A stretch of DNA of 52,332 nt from a bacterium (Candidatus Blackallbacteria) CG13_big_fil_rev_8_21_14_2_50_49_14 (GTDB lineage Bacteria; Cyanobacteriota; Sericytochromatia; UBA7694). Positions 17,426-25,471 of the stretch are shown here, one piece after another. The position numbers and the translations under genes were made by a program. Below the pieces are notes generated by a model. That model searched no databases, was not told the DNA's origin, and saw nothing but the letters and a program-made list of their open reading frames with translations. The stretch lies in NCBI GenBank assembly GCA_002783405.1, contig PFGG01000016.1:1-52332 (forward strand), given 5' to 3'. Each line of letters begins with the position of its first letter. Within the stretch, counting starts at the first letter, position 1.

Positions 17426-18610
17426 GTGGGGAATATCTCGAATTCAGCCAAAACAATTCAAGCCCAAATTCTTTCAGCCAATACCGTTCTACCCAGCCAA
17501 ACTGAGCAAGAACTTGAAAATACCAAAGCCCTGGCACGCCAGGATGGCAACCACAATCTCGTACTGCTGAACTCAGAAAATACAACTGCTCCCCAGGTTT
17601 ATAACCTTAAAGTGACTGAAATGGACTTGGATCAGGTCCAACTGGGGCAAACTATCAAAACAGGCCAAATTCAGGGAACCCTGCAGTTCATGGACAATGG
17701 CAGCGATGATCCGATTTACAATGCGCTCAAAAGCGAGCAGAACCTCTACTCCTTAAGCGAAAAAGAAGCGGGTCAATTTGTACTGGCTTTGACTGTTTGG
17801 GGCTTTGGAGGAAGTGATGACGAAGATAAATTCAAATTGGACTATAGCCCAAGAGAGCTGAAAGCCTTTGTTTCAGAATTTCAAAAGGAAATAGGGGCTG
17901 AAGCAACAGGCGTTTGGAACGAAGAAAGTTTTGTCAAAGCCAAAGCCTTTGTACTTGAGCATTTTGACAAAGATGAGATGATGACCGATGCTCAGTTCAA
18001 AAATTTTATCGGCGATGTCCAAAATTACTTTCAGGGTAAAATTACCCGTGATCAGGCCAATGAAAACCTTGAAGCCTATCTCTACGACCAACGCAGCCAA
18101 CCCTTACACGCGCCGTCAAAGCCAGATGAGATTGGTTTTCAATCGTTTCAATCGCAATTCAAGCCAGAAGAGCAAATGCTCATCGGCCTTTGCCTGAGCA
18201 ATTATAGCAGGAATGAGATCCCCGTATTGCAAGCAATCTTAAAGGGAAACACACCTGCTGAGACAGCAAAAACACAGCTTTTAGACGCGTTTTATGATCC
18301 CGAAGAAATACCCGAAGTACTTGCGCCAGGTGCAGATCTCAGCAAAGAATTGGGCAAAGTCTTGGTCAAAGAACTTCAGGCAGATACCCTCGACATGCCT
18401 GCTGAAAAAGTCAGTGGAAAATTTGATCAAAACACCTATGATGCACTGCAAGCCAGTTTAAAAGAAGACTATGAATTGGATCTGTCTCCTGAAGGTTTGC
18501 GACAATTTACCCAAGCAGCACTCAAAGCCATACTTGCCAAAGCGCGCGGCGAGATCGATGAAGATCAATTGGACAGCCAGCTTGAAGCCTTGTCAAAAAA
18601 ACGGTTTTAA
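17426..18610 (+). CDS. Hypothetical protein with internal duplication
   Basis: A 394-residue acidic protein with a GTG start, well supported by AAGGAG six bases upstream (17414-17419). It has no signal peptide or membrane segment. Two parts of about 60 residues appear duplicated: 161-224 and 330-394. Both share the order G-x-aromatic-N/D-x-x-S/T-F/Y, then an acidic stretch, then a helix and G-K/E-I-x-x-D-Q with a closing LEA. The first part of each copy (GKFDQNTYDALQ in the second) loosely recalls peptidoglycan-binding helices, but the resemblance is weak. The family is unknown. It is convergent with the barrel-domain gene at 18665, and a hairpin lies between them. Confidence 0.75.
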   Translation: MGNISNSAKTIQAQILSANTVLPSQTEQELENTKALARQDGNHNLVLLNSENTTAPQVYNLKVTEMDLDQVQLGQTIKTGQIQGTLQFMDNGSDDPIYNALKSEQNLYSLSEKEAGQFVLALTVWGFGGSDDEDKFKLDYSPRELKAFVSEFQKEIGAEATGVWNEESFVKAKAFVLEHFDKDEMMTDAQFKNFIGDVQNYFQGKITRDQANENLEAYLYDQRSQPLHAPSKPDEIGFQSFQSQFKPEEQMLIGLCLSNYSRNEIPVLQAILKGNTPAETAKTQLLDAFYDPEEIPEVLAPGADLSKELGKVLVKELQADTLDMPAEKVSGKFDQNTYDALQASLKEDYELDLSPEGLRQFTQAALKAILAKARGEIDEDQLDSQLEALSKKRF

Positions 18611-18622
18611 GCTCAGAAAGGC

Positions 18623-18655
18623 TTGAATGGCTCTCAAACAGGCAGAGCCATTCAA
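18623..18655. terminator. Hairpin between convergent genes
   Basis: A 12-bp perfect stem: TTGAATGGCTCT at 18623-18634 pairs with AGAGCCATTCAA at 18644-18655 around a 9-base loop. It sits between the stops of two convergent genes and probably ends transcription from both sides. There is no clear T-run on either strand, so it may be a weak or factor-assisted terminator. Confidence 0.65.
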
Positions 18656-18664
18656 AGCTTCGCT

Positions 18665-20998
18665 TTAGTAGTGGACTGCGCGGTAAAGTGGCAGGGGCAT
18701 TTCTTCCCGGCGATTGCCGAGCGAACGATCGCCGTCTTTTTTCATCCGATCAAACCAAAGCACGCCCGCTTGATCGGTAATAATGCCCAAATCGGCTTCG
18801 TTCATCTCTTTTTGAATCAAGCCATCATCAATGATTTTTTTACCCTCTTCATAGACAGTCAAATAACCCAGTGGCCCAATGCTGATTTCACGGCTGGGGG
18901 CCTGGTCTAAATGATCGAGTTCAGCTTTTGAACTCACCCGACGGTAGACCACCTTATTCGGGTCGGTTGAAGCTTTGGGATCGGGAACATAGGCCTGCCG
19001 GTAATTTTCACCCAATTCATTCTGGCGAATGGTCATGAAAGAACCGTTGGGAGTGATATACTCTGTACTCTTATCGTTATAGCTGAACTGGTAACCTGGA
19101 ACCCGGTTGTGGCGGAAATAGGGAATCGGCAGAATGAAATTTCTCACACCCACTTCCCAGCCCGTTTCACCCGGCAGATTATTGGAGTCTTTGCCAACGG
19201 AAATGCCGCCCAAGCCCACTTCCAATTCATATTTATCGGCAATGCCGATTCCGGCATAGAGCAGTTTATTGGTGCCTACACCAGCCGTTACATAAAAATC
19301 CTTGTTCTTAGACAAGGCCAGCTCCAGCTCAGCTTCTGCGGCCTGGTTCCAAAGCGAAACCTCGCCATAGCCTTCGAAATCGACTTTGCTGGAAAGATGT
19401 TTATTGAGATCGACACTGGCTCCGAGATTGTTAAAGGAGCCAATCGTGGCATGCACGCCCCCAACCACAGACATCTCATCTTGAAGCCCATGGTAAGGCG
19501 TCAAATACCAGCTGTTGGAAGCCGTTAGCCCTACGAAAAAGGGTGTGTCACGGCTAAAACCAATCCCCACACTGGCATTGGCTCCATCAAGAAGTTTATT
19601 GCCGGAATGAAAGGTATGGTTCAAGCCCAAGCCGAGCATGATATCGTTTTTACTATTTCCCTGCATTTTCAAAGGCGCAGAGGTGCCCGCACGAATGCTC
19701 GCCACGGTGTTCTTTTCTTCGCCAAAGGCATGGGAAAACATCACGCCCGCACTGGGTCGGGCCCCGTCTCCAAAGCCCGAACTGTAAAGCCCTACATAAT
19801 TACGTTGGTCAGGAATTTCTTTCATGCCCTTAAGCAGCAACAATTTCAGCTTTTCAAGCCGAGCATTGAGTTCGAGGCTGTCCATATCCGGAGGAAGCTT
19901 GCGCAGTTTTTCCATCTGATCGCGCACACCTTTAACCGTCGATTCAAAGGTCTCAAGATAGCGCTGGGATAACTTGCGTTCATGTTTGACACTCAAATTT
20001 TCAAAGCGTTTTTCTGCCTGAGGGATGACTTCTGTTTCAAGCCGTTTCAATTCCTGCTCAAGCCCTTCAAGTACGGGTTTGGGATCAATTTTTTCGCCCT
20101 GAAAGGAGCGCTGTTGCAGACTGTTCAGCTGGCGGTGGGTTTGGGTCAGGCTCGAGCGGATATCGTTGAACACGGCAGTACGCTGCTCAAGTTCATCCTC
20201 TTTCAGGGTTTCGCCCATTTCGTCTTTCAGTTTATTCAAACTGGTTTTATCGAGAAGGTTATGGCTCTCACCCCAGTCATTGAGAAAGTCATCGCCAATT
20301 TCAAGGCGGCGAACTCCCTCTTTCTTGTCGTATTCGAGATCCACCTTGGTGCCAAAGACCCCATCCCACTCATCGACAATCGCGATTTCAGTGATGCTGC
20401 GTTCTTTTAAGGTTTGAAGATTGTCATGGGCATAGTTGAGCATATTGCGAAAGCCTTCAAGCTTTTCGCGATTTTCAAAGACATCGTCATCCAGCTCAAT
20501 CGTGACTTTAATCCCCTGGGCTTCGAGGGATTGCTGCAATTGATTCAGCTCATTCAGATAGGCTTGTTTATCTTCACCCAAAACTTTGTTTAATTGTTTT
20601 CCAAAGCGCTGTTCATATTTATCAAGGGCTGTTTTGCGAACGGGTGCATTTTCAAGAGCAGAATCTGTCGCGCTGTGTTGTCCGATCACATTCTCCTGCC
20701 CTGTGAGGGGATCTGAAGCCACAAAAGATACAATCGGCGCTTCGCGAATCACATCGCCACCCAATTGGCCTGCGGGCAAGAGGGTATGGATTTCGTCTAC
20801 GCCTAAAACCTGGTAGCCGCCATTTTCTGTTTCAAGAATGACAGCATCCTGATCCGGCGCATCGGCGACCTTTTTGGCAACGGTTTCGGCCTCGGCATGG
20901 GAGGCAAAGGTTCCATGCTCCCCTTTGACATAAAGCCCCTGGGGAGTGTCACCGGTCATGAGTTGAGCGACGCGCACGCGTGATTGAATATCTGGCAT
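18665..20998 (-). CDS. Coiled-coil protein with outer-membrane-barrel-like C-terminal half, no signal peptide
   Basis: About 777 residues from the ATG at 20998. A TTG at 21025 extends the frame, but a TATAAT lies between the two, so the ATG is likelier. The N-terminal part is soluble. Residues about 100-390 are long charged helices with coiled-coil character. Residues about 400-640 are alternating amphipathic strands rich in Gly and aromatic residues with paired ends (GFGDGARPSAGVMFSHAFG; DIMLGLGLNHTF; NASVGIGFS; FYVTAGVGTN), as in outer-membrane barrels. A further 130 mostly polar residues follow. No Sec or Tat signal is visible at either start, which is odd for a barrel. The family is unknown. 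Confidence 0.7.
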   Translation of the reverse strand: MPDIQSRVRVAQLMTGDTPQGLYVKGEHGTFASHAEAETVAKKVADAPDQDAVILETENGGYQVLGVDEIHTLLPAGQLGGDVIREAPIVSFVASDPLTGQENVIGQHSATDSALENAPVRKTALDKYEQRFGKQLNKVLGEDKQAYLNELNQLQQSLEAQGIKVTIELDDDVFENREKLEGFRNMLNYAHDNLQTLKERSITEIAIVDEWDGVFGTKVDLEYDKKEGVRRLEIGDDFLNDWGESHNLLDKTSLNKLKDEMGETLKEDELEQRTAVFNDIRSSLTQTHRQLNSLQQRSFQGEKIDPKPVLEGLEQELKRLETEVIPQAEKRFENLSVKHERKLSQRYLETFESTVKGVRDQMEKLRKLPPDMDSLELNARLEKLKLLLLKGMKEIPDQRNYVGLYSSGFGDGARPSAGVMFSHAFGEEKNTVASIRAGTSAPLKMQGNSKNDIMLGLGLNHTFHSGNKLLDGANASVGIGFSRDTPFFVGLTASNSWYLTPYHGLQDEMSVVGGVHATIGSFNNLGASVDLNKHLSSKVDFEGYGEVSLWNQAAEAELELALSKNKDFYVTAGVGTNKLLYAGIGIADKYELEVGLGGISVGKDSNNLPGETGWEVGVRNFILPIPYFRHNRVPGYQFSYNDKSTEYITPNGSFMTIRQNELGENYRQAYVPDPKASTDPNKVVYRRVSSKAELDHLDQAPSREISIGPLGYLTVYEEGKKIIDDGLIQKEMNEADLGIITDQAGVLWFDRMKKDGDRSLGNRREEMPLPLYRAVHY

Positions 20999-21002
20999 AA
21001 CC

Positions 21003-21008
21003 CCATTA
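21003..21008 (-). promoter_or_regulatory. -10 element close to the ATG of the barrel-domain gene
   Basis: A perfect TATAAT on the minus strand, ending only a few bases upstream of the ATG at 20998. If used, the transcript would start near or at the ATG and be leaderless or nearly so. No good -35 lies 17 bases upstream. Confidence 0.4.
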
Positions 21009-21097
21009 TACCGTCTTAGGCTCAAAATCTTGTCAGGGCAGTAAGAAGTTTTTTGGGGGGGTGGTACCGCTTTTAGGCACCAAATTCAGAATCTTGC

Positions 21098-21127
21098 TTG
21101 AAAACCCCTTCATGAATGGGCTATATT
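21098..21127 (+). promoter_or_regulatory. Sigma70-type promoter of the radical SAM gene
   Basis: TTGAAA (21098-21103) and TATATT (21122-21127) are separated by 18 bases, giving a start of transcription near 21134. An AGGAG follows about 8 bases before the ATG at 21154. It is back-to-back with the minus-strand barrel-domain gene. Confidence 0.6.
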
Positions 21128-21153
21128 AGGGCATCCCTGCAGGAGCCAAAGCA

Positions 21154-23016
21154 ATGATCCGGATCGGATTCCTTTATGTGGATGATTTTTATCAGCCCCG
21201 CAGCCAACGCGTGGGCTCCTTGGGTCTGGCTTCGATTGCTGCTTGGTTAGAACAGGAAATTTCGGGCATTGAAACCCAAATTGGCCTCTGTGCTGGGGAT
21301 ATCATCGCCTTTGAACCTGATTTGGTAGGTATTTCGGCCTATACCGAAACCCTGCCAGCGGCCTTGGCAGAAGCACGTAAAATCAAAGCCTGGCGAGATC
21401 TTCCGATTGTGCTGGGCGGCCCCCATATTGCCACCAATGCCTATGATTTGCACCCTGAAATCGATATCGGGGTGGTTGGTGAGGGAGAAGAAGCAATGGA
21501 AAGCATTGTGCGCGCTTTTCAAGCCAATCAGCTTCACCCCGCGCATTTGAAAACAATTCCGGGACTGAGTTTTCATGAAAATGGGAAGATCGTCAATACC
21601 GGTCGCTGCCCACCGATTCAAAATCTCGATCGTCTGGCCCATCCCAACCGGGCCAAGATGTTTGCCCCTTTGGCTACCCATTTTCCAGATTTTAAACCGC
21701 TCTTTCATGTGCATACGGCACGGGGATGCCCCTACCGCTGCACTTTCTGCTCAGCGCCCTTGGTCAATCCCAGTTGGCGTTTTCACAGCCCGGAATGGGT
21801 GGTTGAGGAACTGGAGTCGATTGCAAAACATTATCCCGACTGCGACCAAATTACCCTCTCGGATGATCTCTTTACGCTCAAAAAAAGCCGTTTGGAAGCT
21901 TTGGTAAAAGCAATTCGAGCAGCAGGTTTACACAAGCGGTTTTTCTTTCTCTGTTCTTCGCGTTCGAATACGCTCAGCCCAGAGATCTGCCGACTTTTGG
22001 TAGATATGAATATGCTCTTGATCAGCTTTGGCATGGAATCGGGCTCAGATCGTCTGATCAAACAACTCAAAGGCGTGGGAACCAGTCATGCTGATTACCA
22101 ACGGGTATTAGAACTTTGCCAGTGCCATGGTCTCTATGCCCATGGCAACCTGATTATCGGGGATCAACATGAGGAAGTCTCAGATTTGAAAGCAACCTGG
22201 GATTTACTTGCCCAAGGCCATGATTTATTTGCCACGGCCTATGTCACCCATATGACCCCCTTTCCCGGTACGCGGGTCTGGGAGCAGGCGCTTGAAGCCC
22301 AACGTTTTGATCCCCAAAGCCTGGATTATCGCCAACTGAATCTTGAATTTGACCCCCAAGATACCGTTTTGCTCAGCACCCACTATTCCCGCGAATTTTA
22401 TACGGAGGCCCATCAAAAGTTCAAAAATCTTTCCGAGGGAATTTCTGCGCGTTTTACTGAAGAATCGGGATTATTAAAAGATTTACTCAGCCAGGAACGG
22501 TGGGTTTTGCCAGAAATGATAAGCGAATTGCTGGCTGAAGAAGGCTGGGAATTCACAGAACTTTTGAGCCCCTTTGAATCGGTTTTAAATCGCCAGGCCG
22601 GAATCCACCCGCTTGAGAGTAAATCCCTCTTATCACCCTCTGAATCCAAACCGCTTCTGCTCAATCATTATCTGGAAACCTTAAAAGACCCAGGCCAATT
22701 TCTTGCCGAATTGCCTGCCCGCCCGCTGATCAGCATTGACTATCATATGGGAAACTACTACCATTTATTGCTCTTATTATTGGGAAAATGGCAGGAGGGA
22801 GTCTGGGGGGGACGACAACGACTGTTTTTAAGACATTTTACCCTCAAAACGTTGGTTCAACTTTTTGAATCAAATGCTTATCAGCTCAAAAAAAGCAAGG
22901 CGATGAAATTCAGGCTCACGCTACCCGATGGCCCGATAAAACTCCTGCGGCAATATCTGCCCGTCCCTGAGCCAGAAACCTTTGCTTGGATCACCCTTTG
23001 GCAGCCCATAAAATAA
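21154..23016 (+). CDS. B12-binding-domain radical SAM protein
   Basis: A 620-residue enzyme. Residues 1-130 are a cobalamin-binding-type Rossmann domain (LVGISAYTETLPAAL, VVGEGEEAME). The radical SAM core follows, with the CxxxCxxC cluster at Cys192, Cys196 and Cys199 (ARGCPYRCTFCSAP). The fold continues through GMESGSD and the IIGDQHEE region, as in BchE-like proteins. The final 200 residues are not recognised and may define the substrate. Members of this superfamily carry out methylations, cyclisations and rearrangements on many substrates, so the reaction is not predictable. The gene stands alone with its own promoter and terminator. The ATG follows an AGGAG. Confidence 0.93.
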   Translation: MIRIGFLYVDDFYQPRSQRVGSLGLASIAAWLEQEISGIETQIGLCAGDIIAFEPDLVGISAYTETLPAALAEARKIKAWRDLPIVLGGPHIATNAYDLHPEIDIGVVGEGEEAMESIVRAFQANQLHPAHLKTIPGLSFHENGKIVNTGRCPPIQNLDRLAHPNRAKMFAPLATHFPDFKPLFHVHTARGCPYRCTFCSAPLVNPSWRFHSPEWVVEELESIAKHYPDCDQITLSDDLFTLKKSRLEALVKAIRAAGLHKRFFFLCSSRSNTLSPEICRLLVDMNMLLISFGMESGSDRLIKQLKGVGTSHADYQRVLELCQCHGLYAHGNLIIGDQHEEVSDLKATWDLLAQGHDLFATAYVTHMTPFPGTRVWEQALEAQRFDPQSLDYRQLNLEFDPQDTVLLSTHYSREFYTEAHQKFKNLSEGISARFTEESGLLKDLLSQERWVLPEMISELLAEEGWEFTELLSPFESVLNRQAGIHPLESKSLLSPSESKPLLLNHYLETLKDPGQFLAELPARPLISIDYHMGNYYHLLLLLLGKWQEGVWGGRQRLFLRHFTLKTLVQLFESNAYQLKKSKAMKFRLTLPDGPIKLLRQYLPVPEPETFAWITLWQPIK

Positions 23017-23044
23017 CCCCCTTCATTTGAAAGGGGGTTATTTT
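23011..23044. terminator. Bidirectional intrinsic terminator
   Basis: A 13-bp perfect stem (23011-23023 with 23031-23043) with a 7-base loop and C/G-rich core, flanked by A's on the left and T's on the right. It can terminate both the radical SAM gene, whose stop codon lies in the left arm, and the convergent lspA gene. Confidence 0.9.
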
Positions 23045-23057
23045 AATTTATACACGT

Positions 23058-23648
23058 TTATTTGGATTCAGTCGATTCGATCGAAGCTTGATTGGGCACG
23101 GCATCGTTCGAGTCTGGGCCTTCAAGTAGTTCGGATTCTGAAAGTCCTTCAACTACCCCATCTAAAACAACTTGTTCGGGTTTTTCAATAAATGCCATGA
23201 GCAAAAAGAGTGCAATCGCAACATCCACCGCAATATCCGCCACATTGAAAACCGGCCAGATATTTTTACCCATCCATTGGATATCGAAGAAATCAACCAC
23301 AAATCCAAAGATCAGTCGGTCGAGCATATTCCCCAAGGCCCCCCCCAATAAAAAGCCAAGGGTGACATAGGGCAAAACACCCGAATGCTTGGGCTGATGC
23401 CAGGCATACCAACAAATACCAATTGAAACACTCAGTGAAACAAGCCCGAGAATAAAGGCATTGCCTTGAAATATCCCAAACAAGCTGCCTGTATTTTGAA
23501 CATAAGTAAACGCCAAGACAGGCAGTACTGGCTTGCTGTGATACAAGGGCCAAGCGCGAAAAGGCGCTTTACTGGCCTGATCTACGATAAAGATCAAGAT
23601 CGCCAAGCCAATAAACAGCCAACGTTTGGCTGCAAGAGTACGAAACAC
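23058..23648 (-). CDS. lspA: Lipoprotein signal peptidase (signal peptidase II)
   Basis: A 196-residue inner-membrane aspartyl protease that cleaves prolipoprotein signal peptides after lipid modification. Four membrane helices are visible. Family motifs are VQNTGSLFG (near residue 50), GGALGNMLDR with catalytic Asp110, VVDFFD, and FNVADIA with Asp138. The C-terminus carries an acidic Ser/Glu-rich tail of about 40 residues, longer than usual for the family and probably disordered. The start is GTG at 23648, with AAAGGA about ten bases upstream. It is a single-gene unit or follows the MuiA-like gene, 58 bases away on the same strand. Confidence 0.97.
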   Translation of the reverse strand: MFRTLAAKRWLFIGLAILIFIVDQASKAPFRAWPLYHSKPVLPVLAFTYVQNTGSLFGIFQGNAFILGLVSLSVSIGICWYAWHQPKHSGVLPYVTLGFLLGGALGNMLDRLIFGFVVDFFDIQWMGKNIWPVFNVADIAVDVAIALFLLMAFIEKPEQVVLDGVVEGLSESELLEGPDSNDAVPNQASIESTESK

Positions 23649-23706
23649 GCGGCAATTCTTCCTTTCAGGTTCAGTTTAGCAAGCAGTATACCAGACTTGT
23701 CAGGGC

Positions 23707-25347
23707 TCAGAGTGAGAGAGGCATTGAGGCCGGTGCATCCACCCAAAACTCAAGCGAAACGGTTTTCTTTTCCCAGGGTGCCAGCTTCAACTCCCATTTC
23801 AGAATGCCAGTTTCTTCCATTTTATCGGGTTTGGGCTGAATATCCACTAATTTCACCTTAATACGCTGATCCTTTGAGATCGGCAGATGGTCGTAGAGAT
23901 TGACCTTTTGGGCTTCCTTGGTAAAATTACTGATTTCCATCTGATAGGCGCGTTTAGAGCGCCGGGTATCTCTTAAAACGCCTTCAATACTTTCTTCAGA
24001 TTTGGTTTGCTTGCGACTGACCTTCAGATTGGAATCGACGCCAAAGGGGATCGTACCCTCTTCATTCTGAAGGATCAAGGCCAAACCCGTTTTGCCGCTG
24101 AAATCGTCATCGATATAGGTTCGGGCAGGGCCAGCCAGGAAGGGCAGGCCACTGGTATTTTTGAACTTGATCTTCAAAAATGCCTGTTCAGAAAGTCGGG
24201 GAAAAACATCGTATTCCTGTTCATAGTCAAAACTTCGGGTCAGAATGGCCACCCGGCGGGAATAGTTCGAGCTTTCAATACTCACCGGCTGGGGAATTTT
24301 ATAAACCACAGAAACGCCTTTGTCCACAACTTCAGATTGCGCATAATCGGCCTTGCGTTCTTCTACGATGGCTCCCCCCAAGGCGATGGCATCTTCTAAT
24401 TCAGATCGGGCTCCTTTAGGGGATCTTTCTTTGGCCAATGCAGGACTGGGGGCAGGAGGCTGGTAATAGGAAAGCTGCCAAGGGTAAAGTTGGGGAATAC
24501 GCACATTCCAAAGTGCATTCGAAGTCGAAAGTGAAAGTTCTGAATTGACCCAATTTTCTTGGGTTGCTTGTTTCACATCCCCAAAATATGCCAATTTTAA
24601 TTTCTTTTGCTCTCTGTCAAGACGCGCTTCATAAGCCGAACTCCAGCTCACCCCAGGCACCATATAACTCAGGTCCAAGTCCAGATCCCCTGCCTGATCT
24701 ACAGAAAGATAGATTTTTCCCGACTGTTTTCTTTGCTGATTTTTGGTTTGCAGTGTACGCATCGCTTCCTGAAGCTCATTTTGCTCTTCATTGAGTTTTT
24801 GCAATGCTTGAGAAATTTTCCGTTCTGAGGCTAAAATTTCCTGATGGTGACGCAGTAAAAACCCATTCAAATCTTCCCAGTCTTTCAATTTAATCTGATA
24901 ATACGCCAACTGTTTGCGAATTTTTTCATCTGAAATAGATTTAACAGTTGCTAAAAAATCACGGTGTTCCTTGTTTACTTTTTGCTGATCGCCGAGCAGA
25001 TCGCGTTGATTTTGAATGGACTTGAGACGTGCCTGTATTTTTTGAATTTCAGGGTGAACAGCCTGCTTCTCTAAGGGGCGAATTTCAAGATCGTGAATAA
25101 TCGCCTGGGCAGTTCCATGCCCCGTTACACTGACGGAGTCAAGAATGAGGTCAACGGGTAAATCCTGAATCTTAACAGTGAGCGCACCGGGTTTCAATTT
25201 TGAGAGGTGTAGGGTTCGCGTCACCATGGCTTGATTGTTATAGGTCACAACTTTGCGGGTTTGGCTGTTGGCAAAGAGATGGGTTTCTGCGAAAGCCGGG
25301 GCACTGAGGTTGAACAGAAGCAGGCAGGGAATCAGAACTTTTTTCAT
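23707..25347 (-). CDS. MuiA-like protein, DUF4140/DUF4139 domains
   Basis: About 546 residues from the ATG at 25347. The frame is open to 25446, but only this start gives a signal peptide (MKKVLIPCLLLFNLSAPAFA), and it has AAGAGG six bases upstream. The mature N-terminus (VTYNNQAMVTRTLHLSKLKP and the following LP-x-x-L-x-x-x-S-V) matches DUF4140. A coiled-coil segment (about 110-215) follows, and the C-terminal half matches DUF4139 (MVPGVSWSSAYEARLDRE). Proteins of this type are called mucoidy inhibitor MuiA-like, but the biochemistry is unknown. It should be periplasmic or cell-surface. It may be co-transcribed with lspA. Confidence 0.85.
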   Translation of the reverse strand: MKKVLIPCLLLFNLSAPAFAETHLFANSQTRKVVTYNNQAMVTRTLHLSKLKPGALTVKIQDLPVDLILDSVSVTGHGTAQAIIHDLEIRPLEKQAVHPEIQKIQARLKSIQNQRDLLGDQQKVNKEHRDFLATVKSISDEKIRKQLAYYQIKLKDWEDLNGFLLRHHQEILASERKISQALQKLNEEQNELQEAMRTLQTKNQQRKQSGKIYLSVDQAGDLDLDLSYMVPGVSWSSAYEARLDREQKKLKLAYFGDVKQATQENWVNSELSLSTSNALWNVRIPQLYPWQLSYYQPPAPSPALAKERSPKGARSELEDAIALGGAIVEERKADYAQSEVVDKGVSVVYKIPQPVSIESSNYSRRVAILTRSFDYEQEYDVFPRLSEQAFLKIKFKNTSGLPFLAGPARTYIDDDFSGKTGLALILQNEEGTIPFGVDSNLKVSRKQTKSEESIEGVLRDTRRSKRAYQMEISNFTKEAQKVNLYDHLPISKDQRIKVKLVDIQPKPDKMEETGILKWELKLAPWEKKTVSLEFWVDAPASMPLSL

Positions 25348-25417
25348 TTTGAGCCTCTTGGAGAATTGATGAAATTGCTGAAAGGTAAGATACCTTGAAC
25401 CGTTTAAGTGTTCAATT

Positions 25418-25454
25418 AAAAAAAAGAGCACCTGAATAATTTTCAAGTGCTCTT
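25418..25454 (-). terminator. Intrinsic terminator of the 25472 kinase gene
   Basis: A stem of AAGAGCAC with GTGCTCTT, extended after one mismatch by TGAA with TTCA (25424-25454). It is followed on the minus strand by a run of eight T's (complement of 25418-25425). It ends the kinase transcript before the MuiA-like gene, which therefore needs its own promoter in 25348-25417. Confidence 0.88.
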
Positions 25455-25471
25455 ACAAAAGAACTCAAAAT

